Assembly (NCBI GenBank): GCA_017311185.1
Contig: JAESUZ010005462.1
Coordinates: forward strand, 3,844,001 to 3,908,000
DNA: 64,000 bases
Source of the DNA: Proteles cristata cristata
Lineage: Eukaryota > Chordata > Mammalia > Carnivora > Hyaenidae
Direction: 5' to 3'
The position numbers were made by a program, and so were the translations under genes. Shown piece after piece: positions 35,563 through 46,760 of this stretch (position 1 is its first letter; the number at the start of each line of letters is the position of its first letter). A model generated the notes under the pieces. It was given only the letters and a program-made list of their open reading frames with translations. It was not told the origin of the DNA and did no database searches.

Positions 35563-36830
35563 CTTAATGATATTTTTTAATGAACAGAAGTTTTAAATTT
35601 TGTAAAGTCTAATCTTCTTATTTTATGATTATTATTTTCTCCATATGTCATCTGGGGGAAAAAAAACTTACTTACTCAAAGTTACAAATATTCCTAAGCT
35701 CTCTTTTAAAAGACTTACAGTTTTAGCTTTTACATTTTCATTTATGATCCAGCTTAGGTTAATTTGTGTGGATGGTATAAGATAGGAGTCAAAGCATTTT
35801 CCCCCACAGACATCAAATTTTAAAAGATTATTCTTTCTCCTTCAATTACTGTACCTCCTTTAAAGAAAAATCAAATGATCTTTTAAGTGTGGGTTTATCT
35901 TTGGGCTCTCTATTCTGTTTCATTCATCTACTATCAATCCTTCTGCCAATACCACACTATCTTGATTCCTGTAGCTTTACAGCATATCTTAAAATGAGTG
36001 GAAATCCTTCAACTTTGTTCTTCCTTTTCAAGATTGCTTTGGTTATTCTAGGTTCTCTGAATTTCTCTGATGATTTTAGAGTCATCATTAATTTCTACAA
36101 AAACCTACCAATATTATTGAATTCTGAGTTCAATTTGAGGAGAATTGACATCTTAATAATATTGAGTCTTTTGATTCATGAACGTGGTATATATTTTTAC
36201 TTTATGTAATTTTCCTTTTTCTCAGCAATATTTTGATAGTTTTCATTTGTTAAACTTATCCTTAAGTATTACACGTTTTTGTGCTATATAAATGAAATTT
36301 AAAAAATTTCTTTTCCAATTGTTTGTGCTAGCATTAAAAATATAATTGATTTTGTATATTAATCCTATAATCCTGGGACCTTGATGAATGCTCATATGTT
36401 TTAATGGTTGTATTATATATCTCATAAGATTTTCTAAATATGTCATCATGTCATCTGCAAATGAGTTTTACTTATTCCTTTTTAATCTTAATGGCTTTTA
36501 TTTCTTTTTCTTACCTTATTATAATGGCTAAGACTTTAAGTACAATTTTGAATAGAATGGTGAGAGTAGACTCTTTGCCTTTTCTCCATCTTATGGGCAA
36601 AGAAAAACATTCAATATTAAACTTTAGGTTTTGTTTATAGATTCTATTTACTAGTTTGAGGAAATCTCCTGCTAAGAGCTATCAAAGAATCCTTAATGGA
36701 GGTTAAAATTTGTCAAATCCTCTTTGTGTATATATTTAAACAATTATATATTTTTAGTGGTTTTAGTTTTAATTTGTTTGAGTTTCTGGCCTTTGAGATA
36801 TTTCTAAGGGTTTCATCGTCATTGGATTCT

Positions 36831-38052
36831 GAGGATTCAAGTCTGAATTGAAAAGGGGCTGGGATTTCAGGAACATTCCAAGTATTCAAGTCTGAATTAA
36901 ATTGAGGTAGGTTGCAGAAAGTTCTTCAAAGTGCAAATATCTTGTTTTCAGTTGATTTGATGACATTTGGTCTGGTTGTTTTCTGAGTTCAAAGAATAAT
37001 ACCATATTTCTTCAAGTCCACTTGTCCCCTCACAGTGGTTCACAGGCAGTGCTCTGCTTTCTGAATATCATTATGATGGAGATTTTCTTTACATAATATA
37101 TTGAAATCCAGAATAAAGCATGACAGGCTTGTTTGAAAACAGTTTTAATAACTCAAATTGCAGACCACCTTTCAAAACTATGGCACGACTACCTATTCCA
37201 GTTTTTGTCTACTTACTTTCCTTTACTCATCTCTAATATTTTTAGTTAATGTCATTACTATTAGTATTTAAAGAATCGTATTTCACTACAGCATTACTCA
37301 CTTAATGAATATCATAGTCTGAACCAGAAATAAAAATTTACTTCATGACTCACTTTATGTAAATAAACAAATCATTTTGTTGATTAATGGTGTTTCATCT
37401 CATGATGATGGCACAGAATTTGGGAATTAACTAAATGATGAATGTAGGATTTAATAGACCATGACAGGTCTAGGTATAATCTTTTAAATCTTTTATGTAT
37501 GTACTTACATATGTGTTTTACATAAATACTGAATAGTCAGTGTCTTAGGATTCTTATAAAATCCTTCATATATTTCAAAGTATAACAATTAATATATACA
37601 TAAATTGTCCCTTCATTTTTTCTTTGATTTATTTTTGATAATAACCCATATTATAAATGCTTCAGAAGAATGTCTTCAATGAATAAACAACGCATATTCA
37701 CTGATTTCTTACCATGCCTAGCAAATTTTCCGGAGGTTGTAGAATTTGGATTGTCCTTTCATTCTACAGGAAGAGACTAACGAGGCCTTTTTGTTTAGTA
37801 GGCCAAATATTTTCATTTATACTTGTCCTTCTTTTGGTAAAGATATGGAAGCCAAGAGTATCTCTTATCTTCAACCTAAATATACTCTTTGATGTGCGAT
37901 GGAATTTGATGTGAGATGAGTACATCTTGGGCACGAGTGACTAAAGACTCTTGGCTGAAAAACTAAAGGTCATCATGATATTATGGTACATCTGTATGGA
38001 CAACTTTAGGGCAGGACTCCAGACTACAGTATAATTATTACATTAAAGTAGT
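36831..38052. other. AT-rich spacer with a short direct repeat
   Basis: A 15-bp direct repeat, attcaagtctgaatt, occurs at 36835-36849 and 36884-36898. Otherwise AT-rich DNA without recognisable features. Confidence 0.5.
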
Positions 38053-38068
38053 ATGCTAAGGATTTTTT

Positions 38069-38854
38069 CTTTTGTCTTTCATAGTTTATTGTCAAGTTGG
38101 TTTCCATATAAATCCAGTGCTCATCCCAACAAGTGGCCTCTTCCATGCCCATCACCCCCCTTCCCCTCTCCCCTACCCCAGTCAGCCCTCAGTTTGTTCT
38201 CAGTATTGAAGAGTTTCTGATGGTTTGCCTCCCTTCCTCTCCCCTTCTCCTCCCCCATCGTCCTCTACTAGGTTTCTCCTATTCCACTTATAAGTGAAAA
38301 CATATGGTATCTGTCTTTCTCTGCCTGACTTATTTTGCTGTGCATAACACCTTCGAGTTCCATCCACATTGCTACAAATGGCCAGATTTCATTCTTTCTC
38401 ATCGCCATGTAGTATTCCATTGTATAGATAAACCACATCTTCTTGATCCATTCATCAGTTGATGGACATTTAGGCTGTTTCCTAAACAGCCTATTGTTGA
38501 AAGTGCTGCTATGAACATTGGACATCTGGATCGCCAACACACATGAAATGATGCCCAAAGTCACTCATCATCAGGGAAATACAAATCAAAACCACACTGA
38601 TATACCACCTCATGCCGGTCAGTGTGGCTAAAATGAACAAATCAGGAGACTCTAGATGCTGGTGAGGATGTGGAGAAATGGGCACCCTCCTACATTGTTG
38701 GTGGGAATGTAAACTGGTGTAGTCCCTCTGGAAAACGGTGTGGAGGATCCTCAAAAAATTAACAATAGAAATCCCCTATGACCCAGCAATAGCACTGCTA
38801 GGAATTTACCCAAGGGATATAGGAGTGCTGATGCGTAGGGGCACATGTACCCCA
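38069..38854 (-). mobile_element. L1 with 5' inversion (twin priming)
   Basis: The left part (38069-38520) is a minus-strand L1 3' end. The right part (38521-38854) is the adjoining ORF2 segment in plus orientation ('gacatctggatcgccaacac' to 'gggcacatgtaccccaatg'). The two halves meet in L1 coordinates: the minus part stops at 'aacattg' and the inverted part ends at the complementary 'caatg'. Flanking TSD atgctaaggatttttt (38053-38068) and atgctaagaatttctt (38855-38870), 16 bp with two mismatches. The TSD shows that the inversion happened during insertion. Confidence 0.9.
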
Positions 38855-38924
38855 ATGCTAAGAATTTCTTAATGAATGTGTGTATGCCCATGTATGTGTG
38901 TGATTGTTATCTTTTGATTAGGTA

Positions 38925-39410
38925 ATGTATTAGTTACCTACCACTGGGCAACAAGTTATCCCAAACTTAGTAACTTAAGACATCAAACACTTATTATATC
39001 AGTTTTGGGGGTCCAGGAATCCAGGAGTGCCTACCTAAGGAGTTCTAGCTCAGACGCTACCATCAAGTTACAGTCAAGCCAGAGCTGTAGTCTTTTAAAT
39101 TCTCAGCTGAAGGAGAATCCACTTCACGTGGTTTTTCATGCCTATTCTTTTTCAGTGCCTATTGGCTGGGACCTCAATTCTTCGTTCTGTGGACATCTGC
39201 AAAGGTTACTTGCATCTTCAGGATGGGCAGCTGTTTTACCCTAAGCAGTGATTCAAGATATGAAAAAAATATTCAAGATATGAAAAAAGATATGAAACCA
39301 GGGGGTTTTACCATTACTTATGCCATATTTTATTGATTACACAGACTAAGTCTGGTAGACAAGGAAGTGTATTTGGGGACCATCTTGGAGGCTGCTATCA
39401 CAGTTGATTT
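38925..39410. repeat. Old LTR-like fossil with tandem duplication
   Basis: 'gtattagttacctaccactg', 'acttagtaacttaagacatc' and 'ttcagtgcctattggctggg' resemble the 3' sides of MaLR/ERVL-type LTRs in reverse. The family is uncertain. A 20-bp unit (attcaagatatgaaaaaaat) is tandemly doubled at 39251-39290. Confidence 0.4.
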
Positions 39411-39764
39411 TCTGCAATAGAAATGGAAGCTTTGGTAGTTTAATCTAATATAGAAACAGATGTTTCTCTATTTTGTTACTTTAAATAGCAATTTTCTATC
39501 CAACAACATAGCCACAATAATGTTATGTTATCACAATTGAATAAAGATAGGTAGAATAATAAGGCTCTATTATTTGGAAATCACCTACTTCTATATAATT
39601 CCTCATTCTTAGAAGATAAACATTTATGAATTACATAAACAATTCTCAATCAGCCTTTGTGGCACCTATTTGTAGAACATGGAAGCAGTTGCTACTGATG
39701 ATCATTTAAAAATAAGAAAAATTAAAAGAGAGTGAGAAACTTGCTTGAATCTTGTGGAAGTGGG
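39411..39764. other. No recognised feature
   Basis: AT-rich DNA. Nothing supported. Confidence 0.35.
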
Positions 39765-39955
39765 AGGAAGGAAACTCACATTCACCATGTGTCACTTTAG
39801 ATGTAAAACCTCACAGCAACCTTGCCAGGGCAGTACACTGTGATTACTTCCATTTGCAGATGAGTAAGTTGAGGCTGAGTAACATGCCAAAGGTTAAAAA
39901 TTTAGTAAGTAAGCAGCTGAGATTCAGCTCCAGCCATCAGGTTCCAAAGCCTATT
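39765..39955 (-). repeat. MIR element
   Basis: Minus-strand MIR: 'taaaacctcacagcaacctt', 'catttgcagatgagtaagtt', 'gaggctgagtaacatgccaa' and 'agctgagattcagctccagc' in order. Confidence 0.82.
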
Positions 39956-41144
39956 AACTTCCCACTGCCACTCCTGATTCCCCAGATAAAGCCACATGAC
40001 CCCATCCTACCTACAGTTCAAAGCACTGCAGTGGGTCAACAGCAACTCCTCAAGCAATATCCTAGTTTGTGTAATTTGATATTTGGTCTCTACAATATGA
40101 TGAGGTCTACATTTTTGAAGTATGGAGTGAAACTTCATGTTTGATGCTGAATAAAAGTTATCAGCTACTTGATATCTCATTAAAACCAGGGCCTTCTGGG
40201 CTTTCATGACTATGTTTTGGTGCTCATGTGGCTACATTTGGACTTTTTGATTTGTTTTTTGTTTTCGTTTTTGTTTGGTTATAGTGAAAGAAATGGTTAG
40301 TGGGTTGAAAACGGACTATCCAAATGCCTCCTGAAGACTCCTGGAACTTCTTGACCTTCCCCTGACTCACCTTCAGCTATTATCTAGCATAATATTGTAC
40401 TGGATTTTAAAAACATGTGATAGAAAGCTGTTTGAGCTGTGAAGTGGGAAAATATTGGATGACTTTTATTATATTAATATCCATCACAGATACAATATAG
40501 GGTCAATGTCAGAGACAATTTGGGAATCCCCTTGTATTCTTTTTTTATCCTCATGATCCATAAATATTCACTTAACAGTGGAGTTGTAATTTTGTGTATA
40601 TTTTTGATATTATGTGAGAAGGTAAAAGAATCATTTATTCTGATAAGACTCCTACTGCATAATTTCTAATCAACTTTCCTTAATATTTATGCATGACATA
40701 ATATTTTCCTTTTAGTATCTTTTTATATCTTTCAAAAATATTTATCCTAATATCCTGATCATTAAATATATTGTTATTCTCCTAAGTGGTTCCATGTGGA
40801 GATGAAGATGGTGGGAGTCAGGGGAGAAGGAGAGAAAGAACATACTGAGACATGGGAGAATAATCCAGTTGTGCTTAACTGATACTGCCTCTACATTTTT
40901 AGAGTTATGAACATGTTAACAGGGCAACAGAAGATTGAACAAACAAGAATAAGCCTTAATATTTAATAAAATAAAACTTAAATTTAATGTGACACATATT
41001 GTCATACCTAATAGTTATTATGCTTAGGATAATTATCCACAAGAGACAATCAATTGTCCCATGAGACTTCAATTAATATATACTTTGCAGAATACACATT
41101 GGAGTACAAAATTATAGTTCTTTATTTTTCTTTTTTGCTTTATG
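39956..41144. other. No recognised feature
   Basis: Single-copy looking, increasingly AT-rich. Nothing supported. Confidence 0.4.
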
Positions 41145-41406
41145 TCAAATGAAGAAAGAATAAGTTTTTCTTGATGCCCTATATCCTGTATTATATAACC
41201 ACAGTTTCTTTCTCATAGACACATTGACTTTCAGAGTCATTAAAATCCAACACCACGCTCTGACTTTTTTCCTGTTTTTCCTTTTTTCCTGGCTCGCCTT
41301 CCTGCTTGCTATTTTTGATGTCCTCCTGTTCTTGATCCAGGTCTTGCTTTCTGTAAGCCCATCCGATTTCATGGACTTTCATGGGATTGTTGATGGTAAG
41401 AACCAA
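41145..41406. other. Exon-like island, strand unresolved
   Basis: An island of higher GC without repeat identity. On the minus strand a charged open frame (41191-41406) reads about 65 codons rich in K, E and Q and ends at a TAA. An AATAAA lies downstream near 41128, and an AG 22 nt after a CTTAC branch-like motif could be the acceptor. On the plus strand the same DNA sits between a strong acceptor (TTTCTTTCTCATAG, ending 41220) and a good donor (GATG/GTAAGA at about 41396), and one frame is open but encodes a mostly hydrophobic Phe/Leu run. I do not recognise either product. It could be a terminal exon, a lncRNA exon or chance. Confidence 0.3.
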
Positions 41407-41866
41407 AAAAGAGAAATTAAGGGAGGGCGTGTCAAAAATGCCACATTTTTTTTTCTTTTACAAGAGTTGACAAGTTATCTTTTTTGTGATAAAGAGTCAC
41501 ATACTTTACACTCTACTATTCATTCTAGGGCTAAATACATTTGGCTTAAAGCAATAATCATGGAAAGCTGCCTATTCTAGTAGGCAACTGATAGGAGATT
41601 CTTTGGAAAGTGGCCCAAATTATTTCTGCTTATTCTTACCCTTTCCTTGAAACTTTCCCAGATTTTTCCAGGCCCAACCCTTTCTTTGGCCTGCATTGTC
41701 TGAAGATCAATAGAGACCTCATCATTTTGTAGTTATATACCTGTTATTCCCTTGAGAATGGCAACATGCCTTATTCACATCTCTAAAACACCACCAGCTG
41801 GTACCTGCATGGAGAAAGGAGGCCCAGCATACAAGGAAAATAGAAAGGAGACTGACCTCAATTTGG
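41407..41866. other. No recognised feature
   Basis: Unassigned DNA between the island and the next L1 tail. Confidence 0.4.
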
Positions 41867-41885
41867 GTCTTTAGCAATGAGTTTT

Positions 41886-42129
41886 AAAAAAATTTTTATT
41901 TTTTACAAATAGTTTATTGTCAAGTTGGTTTCCATATAACGCCCAGTGCTCATCCCCACAAGTGCCCTCCTCCATGTCCATCTCCCCCCTCCCCCCACAC
42001 CCATCAGTTCTCAGTTTGTTCTCAGCATTCAAGAGTCTCTCATGGTTTGCCTCTTTCCACCTCCCCCACTATTTCCCCCCTTCTTCTTCCACACTGTCCT
42101 CCGTTAAGTTCCTCCTAATCCTCCTATAC
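41886..42129 (-). mobile_element. 5'-truncated L1 tail
   Basis: Minus-strand L1 3' UTR about 244 bp long. TSD gtctttagcaat at 41867-41878 and 42130-42141, with weaker similarity beyond. It has the same C-rich tract (about 41984-42000) as the other copies. Confidence 0.94.
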
Positions 42130-42352
42130 GTCTTTAGCAATAATTTTTAAATTTAGGGCCAATAGAAGTTAGCCTGGCTAAGAGGCAGAGGAAGAGTGTG
42201 CATTTTCCTCTATCTATCTGGTCTTTACTAATGTCACTCCCCACCCCATGAGAAAAATCTGACATCTATATAAATATAAATGAAATGCTTAGGCAAAATT
42301 TCATGAGTAAAAACTTACTTAAAATGCAGTGGACACTTTGAAAGCAAATGTC

Positions 42353-42363
42353 TGTGTGTGTGA

Positions 42364-42403
<40 letters not shown>
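42353..42403 (+). repeat. (GT)n microsatellite
   Basis: Pure GT run from about 42365 to 42403, preceded by an interrupted run. Likely polymorphic. Confidence 0.97.
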
Positions 42404-42405
<2 letters not shown>

Positions 42406-43217
42406 CTAGGGTAGTAATTTGTAGCAAATGTCTGTCAAACTTATAGTAACTTCAGCCTCAGGGTATTATTGAGCCAAATAGCTTCATAAGATTTTTAAAA
42501 GGATTAGCAATGCGTATGAATAGGACCAGGTACTATAATTATTCCTGAAACAGTTTCTCAGTGGGCAATTAGAGGATTAACCATACAATTTGATCAAATG
42601 TTCAGACCTTTTACATACTGTACTTACCAGGACTACGAAAAGTTCCATTTGTCTTAATATAACAGTCATCCTTAAAAGAATCACTCAGTTAAGAGATTTA
42701 CCACCAATAATTAAACTGAAAGCACTACCGCTCAGAATAACAACAGCAAAATGTAATGATTTTTATGTCTCCGACATCACAGAGAATTCCAGCCTTCCTT
42801 AGAATTTCACAATCATATGTTATTAGTCCTGTGTGGATGAGTGCTCTAGATCAAAGACCATGCATATATACACAAGTTTTATATACAATCCAGATAATTC
42901 TTATGTAAGAAAATGGCATGACTAAAGGTTAATTGTAGAACTACAAGGAAGAATATCATGAATATCATTAAGTCAGTGAGCAATGAATAAATGTTCTCCT
43001 CTTAAGAACAAGCTTCCTGCTTCTTAATAAATGAATCATTCACATTAGGGTAATAGCTTTCTTATATTTGAATTCAGGTTTTCCCAATGAAGAGTCTATC
43101 TTTAAACTCAACATATGCTACTTCCTTTACAGGAAACATTTGTTTTGAAAATAGTGAGAATTTGTATAAGGGATATAATATATATATAAACATATTTCTA
43201 AGGACTTCATTTAAAAC
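42404..43217. other. No recognised feature
   Basis: AT-rich DNA. I see nothing supportable. Confidence 0.4.
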
Positions 43218-43232
43218 AGTTGGTACTTTTTA

Positions 43233-43468
43233 TTTTATTTTTTAAGTTCATTTATTTATTTTGAGAGAGAGAGAGAGAGAGAGAAAACACAAACAGGGGA
43301 GGGGCAGAGAGAGAGTGAGAGAGAGAGAATCCCAATCAAATTCCTTGCTATCAGTGCAGAGCGCTACATGGGGCTCAATCTCACAAACTTGTGAGCTTGT
43401 GAAATCATGACCTGAGCCGAAATCAAGGGTCAGACACTTAACTGACTGAGCCACCTAGGTGTCCCTAT
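43233..43468 (-). mobile_element. CAN-SINE
   Basis: Minus-strand SINE with (GA)n at about 43262-43283. A 15-bp TSD with one mismatch, agttggtacttttta / agttgctacttttta, lies at 43218-43232 and 43469-43483. Confidence 0.95.
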
Positions 43469-43483
43469 AGTTGCTACTTTTTA

Positions 43484-43999
43484 AAAGTTACTTATGTTTT
43501 AGGATAAGGTTTTGAAACTGTAACTATTTACGTTGGTTGTTTTCCCTCATATGTGGCCTCTTTCTCATCTGGAAGATGTACCAGGAAGGGATTTGAGGGT
43601 GCAGTGCAGAATGGATGTGGTTATTTCCAACATTGTTTATAGCACTTTAATTTTATGGATTGTATTTATTTTTAAATTGAAAATTGCATGTGGCATGTAA
43701 GGCAGAGGGATAGACCAGAAGACACCAAGAGACGGGTTTGAGTTTTGTCTGCTCTTGCAGAAGTATCTCCTTGGAAGGTAAGGTGGGAAGGTGAGGTGGA
43801 GAATACCTCTTACAAATCCCTGCTCTAACTGGCCTCCACAAGGGGTTCAACTCCTCTTAGTAAAGCAACAAAATCCACCTGTTGCATTACAAGTGCTAAC
43901 TATTCAGAGTCTATGTGTTGACATATTTGTGGTTGTTCATGCTCTGAGTTCTGTCTACTGTGCTCACTTGAGGAGAGAGGGAAGGTTTGAATCTGGGAG
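43484..43999. other. No recognised feature
   Basis: Unassigned single-copy looking DNA. Confidence 0.4.
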
Positions 44000-44015
44000 T
44001 GTCTGGGTCTTTCCC

Positions 44016-44229
44016 TTTTTTTTTTAATGTTTATTTTTGGAGGAGAGAGAGAGAGTGTGTGTGTATGCACAGGGGAGGGACAGTGAGAGAGGGAGACAGA
44101 ATCGGGTTCCAGGCTCTAAGCTGTCAGCAGATCCTGATGCAGGGCTTGAACTCATGAACTGAGAGATCATGACCTGAGCCGAAGTCAAATGCTTAACTGA
44201 CTGAGCCACCCAGGTGCTCCATGGCCCCA
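44016..44229 (-). mobile_element. CAN-SINE
   Basis: Minus-strand SINE with TSD tgtctgggtctttt (about 14 bp, 44000-44013 and 44230-44243). About 10 extra bases (catggcccca) lie between the usual SINE head and the right TSD, perhaps non-templated or transduced 5' bases. Confidence 0.94.
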
Positions 44230-44269
44230 TGTCTGGGTCTTTTCCTTTGGCTATCTGTTGAAAAGCAGT

Positions 44270-44405
44270 CAAGTGCAAGACTTGGAGCCAGGCTGAGTTG
44301 TGTTCTAATCCTGATCCATTTACTGACTATGTAACCACAGCAAGGTATTTCCTGTCCATTACTCTCAGTTTTCTCATTCTGAATGTAGCCCATACCAACC
44401 TTGTG
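44270..44405 (+). repeat. MIR element
   Basis: 'caagacttggagccaggctg', 'ttctaatcctgatccattta', 'ttttctcattctgaatgtag' and 'accaaccttgtgaggctgta' follow MIR order. Confidence 0.75.
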
Positions 44406-44711
44406 AGGCTGTATGAAAGTTTAAGTTTAATGTTTCCAAAAGTATATTCAACAAATATTGATTAGTTACCTAGTTAAATGTAACTCAGTAGATCCCATTA
44501 TCTAATTTATATAGTTTATATTATAACTTTGCTTTGGCTAGCTTCAGTTAAATCTGCAGACACAAATAAGTAAAACACAGTCATCTCTGTTTTGCTAAAG
44601 CTATGAAGACATCTGATAACAAAATGACATAATAAAGGCAAAAGCATCTAGAATAATGCTTAGAATATTGTACTCATGCTACTTGAATCAGATTCTTACA
44701 GGGAAAAATGA

Positions 44712-45115
44712 TGAATATTTTATTTTATTTTATTAATTTTTTTATGTGAGTATAGTTGACATACAATATTATATTAGTTTCAGGTATGTAACATAGTGAT
44801 TCAACTTCTCTATATGTTGTTCTATGTTCACCATAAGCTCCCCACCGCAATAGTGTCATACAATACCATTACAATATCATTGACTATATTTCCTATGTGT
44901 TTTTTATTCCCATGATTTATTCATTCCATAATAAGAAGCCTGTATCTCCAAGTTCCCTTCATCCATATTCCCTAACTCCTAACTCCCTTCTCTCTGGCAA
45001 CTCTTAGTTTGTTCTTTGTACTTACAAGTCTGATTATACTTTTTGCTTGTTTTGAATACATGTTTTTTCATTTAATATGATGGGAGAGTATTAAGTGGTA
45101 CAAAAATCCATGACA
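44712..45115 (-). mobile_element. Older L1 3' fragment
   Basis: Minus-strand L1 3' end of an older type: 'gtgagtatagttgacataca', 'tcaggtatgtaacatagtga' and 'ctctctggcaactcttagtt'. More diverged than the tails at 41886 and 60866. Confidence 0.78.
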
Positions 45116-45656
45116 ATTCTTTTCTAAATCTTATCATGATTTTACAACAAGCTTAGAACACAGCCTATAACCTTCTGGGAGCTCCTATTTGTTAGGACCA
45201 GTTTGGCTCATTTCCTAGCAAATTAGAGAACTAGAAATTCTAGTACTTACAGAGATTATCTATAGAAAAAGTCAAGGAGCCAGAATCTCCCTATTGCCTA
45301 AATCACTTCCCCATAGTCAGTAGGAATCTCAGAAAGTCGCATTTATTCATGGGAGACCATTGTTGGCCAATAGTGAACCATGGAGTGAATAGGAGCACAA
45401 AGTGCCTTACCAACAACATTAATATGTCCCTTCTGTGCCTATTAGGGGAAGAAGGGCCAAAATGCATAATAAAGTCTCTTCCTTCTCTAAAGGCTTACTG
45501 TCTAGCTGATGAAATAAGACCTACATGTAAAAAGATTAATATCAATACAGGAAAGCCCATGGTCAGGATTCAAGTAGTGGAGCAGAAGGTACAGATACAA
45601 TCATTCAGAAGAAAGTCCTACCAAGAAAACGGCAATGAGCTGGGCCTCAGGCCCAA

Positions 45657-45658
<2 letters not shown>
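45116..45658. other. No gene supported
   Basis: An open frame of 143 codons (45349-45780, plus) crosses into the (GA)n repeat. It has no recognisable domain, and part of it is repeat-encoded Arg-Glu. Confidence 0.4.

Positions 45659-45698
<40 letters not shown>
45659..45698 (+). repeat. (GA)n microsatellite
   Basis: Pure AG repeat of about 40 bp. Confidence 0.97.
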
Positions 45699-45701
<3 letters not shown>

Positions 45702-46235
45702 GGCACTCTGGGTAATAGAAAAGCATGACTTGGAGAGTGGGGAATTGAGAAAATTAGTTTGGCTGGAATCAAAGGTTTAGAGAGAGAAATGCAAATATAT
45801 CTAAGGACCACAGAGTTCAGGGCAGAAAAAAAATGTATGTCATTGCTTTGAGAGTGAATTACTGTGGATTAGAGAGGGAAGATGCTGACAAGGGGACTAG
45901 ATAGGAGACTACAAGATAAACTGTCCAATATGCTAGGGGCTGGGCTAGGGAGGAGGCCACTGAACAGAGAGGGACAGACAGACAGAGGACATGAACAGAG
46001 GAAGGATTAATGGGTCTTAGAGAGGAAGGAGTCAAAGATGGTCTTAAGGTTCTTGATTTGGAGACTTAAAAAATCAAGGGGAAAATAGGGAAGCAGACAG
46101 GGAGAGACCTTTGGGTGAAAAGATGGTGATTTTGAGCAAATGAAATATGAGGCATAACAGGCAGTATCTAGTAGAGAAGCTCAGTTAAGTACAACTGATT
46201 TCCCTCATAACACTGGCAGTCTTGTCTTTTCTCCC
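45699..46235. repeat. Probable ancient interspersed repeat
   Basis: Phrases such as 'caaagatggtcttaaggttc' and 'gcaaatgaaatatgaggcat' look like degraded LINE 3' sequence common in mammals. I cannot assign a family. Confidence 0.35.
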
Positions 46236-46239
46236 CTTC

Positions 46240-46760
46240 TGCCTACGTATTGGCTTCCCTTGTCTGATTCACCACTTGACTCTACCCAGGTGTCCGAGTG
46301 ATCTTTCTAAAATGTGTACTAGATAAGTCATCACTGTGCATTAAGCCCACTACCGGAGCTCACAATCTATGGTACCTACTGCAGAGTCCCCACCAGGGCT
46401 GATAGGGACCCTGCCCAGGCCAGTCTTTTAGGGCCCCTCTCTACTGCTCTCTGTATCCACCATGGGACTGCAGCAATGTCAAACTTTTCATGACTTTTCA
46501 TGCACACTGACTGGACTGCTCCAGCTGCTTCCCTCAGATTGGAGTCCACTCCCTTCCCACTATTTGTTTAAGACTTCAGTCATCCCTGGTCTGTCTACAG
46601 GGTGACTTTCCCTTGTCCCTCAAGGCTGGCTCATGCTTCCATCTTCTGCATGGTCTTGGAAGCCTGGGGATCTCTATCCTTTATCAACCATGCTGATCTA
46701 TCCTTACTGTTTACCTGTTCTGAGTCTTTATTCAGCCTGGGAACTCATAGGAAATGTAGC
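46240..46760 (+). repeat. L2 fragment
   Basis: Plus-strand L2 remnant. 'gtgatctttctaaaatgtgt', 'cttccctcagattggagtcc', 'gacttcagtcatccctggtc' and 'ctgttctgagtctttattca' follow the L2 3' region in order. Short open frames over it are fossil coding or chance. Confidence 0.6.

Larger units (their letters stand above)
33415..36830 (-). mobile_element. Old minus-strand L1 (L1M-type), mosaic
   Basis: Long decayed L1 in minus orientation: 3' UTR-like sequence at the left ('tgaggcaaaatatacataaa'), ORF2 remnants at the right ('gccaataccacactatcttg', 'tcaagattgctttggttatt'). It is interrupted by three SINEs (33614, 33917, 34329) and by a younger L1 (34893-35562) that itself carries a SINE. The order of insertion can be read from the nesting. 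Confidence 0.78.

Noticed and set aside
45349..45780. 143-codon plus-strand open frame with Arg-Glu run
   Set aside because: It runs through a (GA)n repeat, and the rest lacks any protein-family sign.
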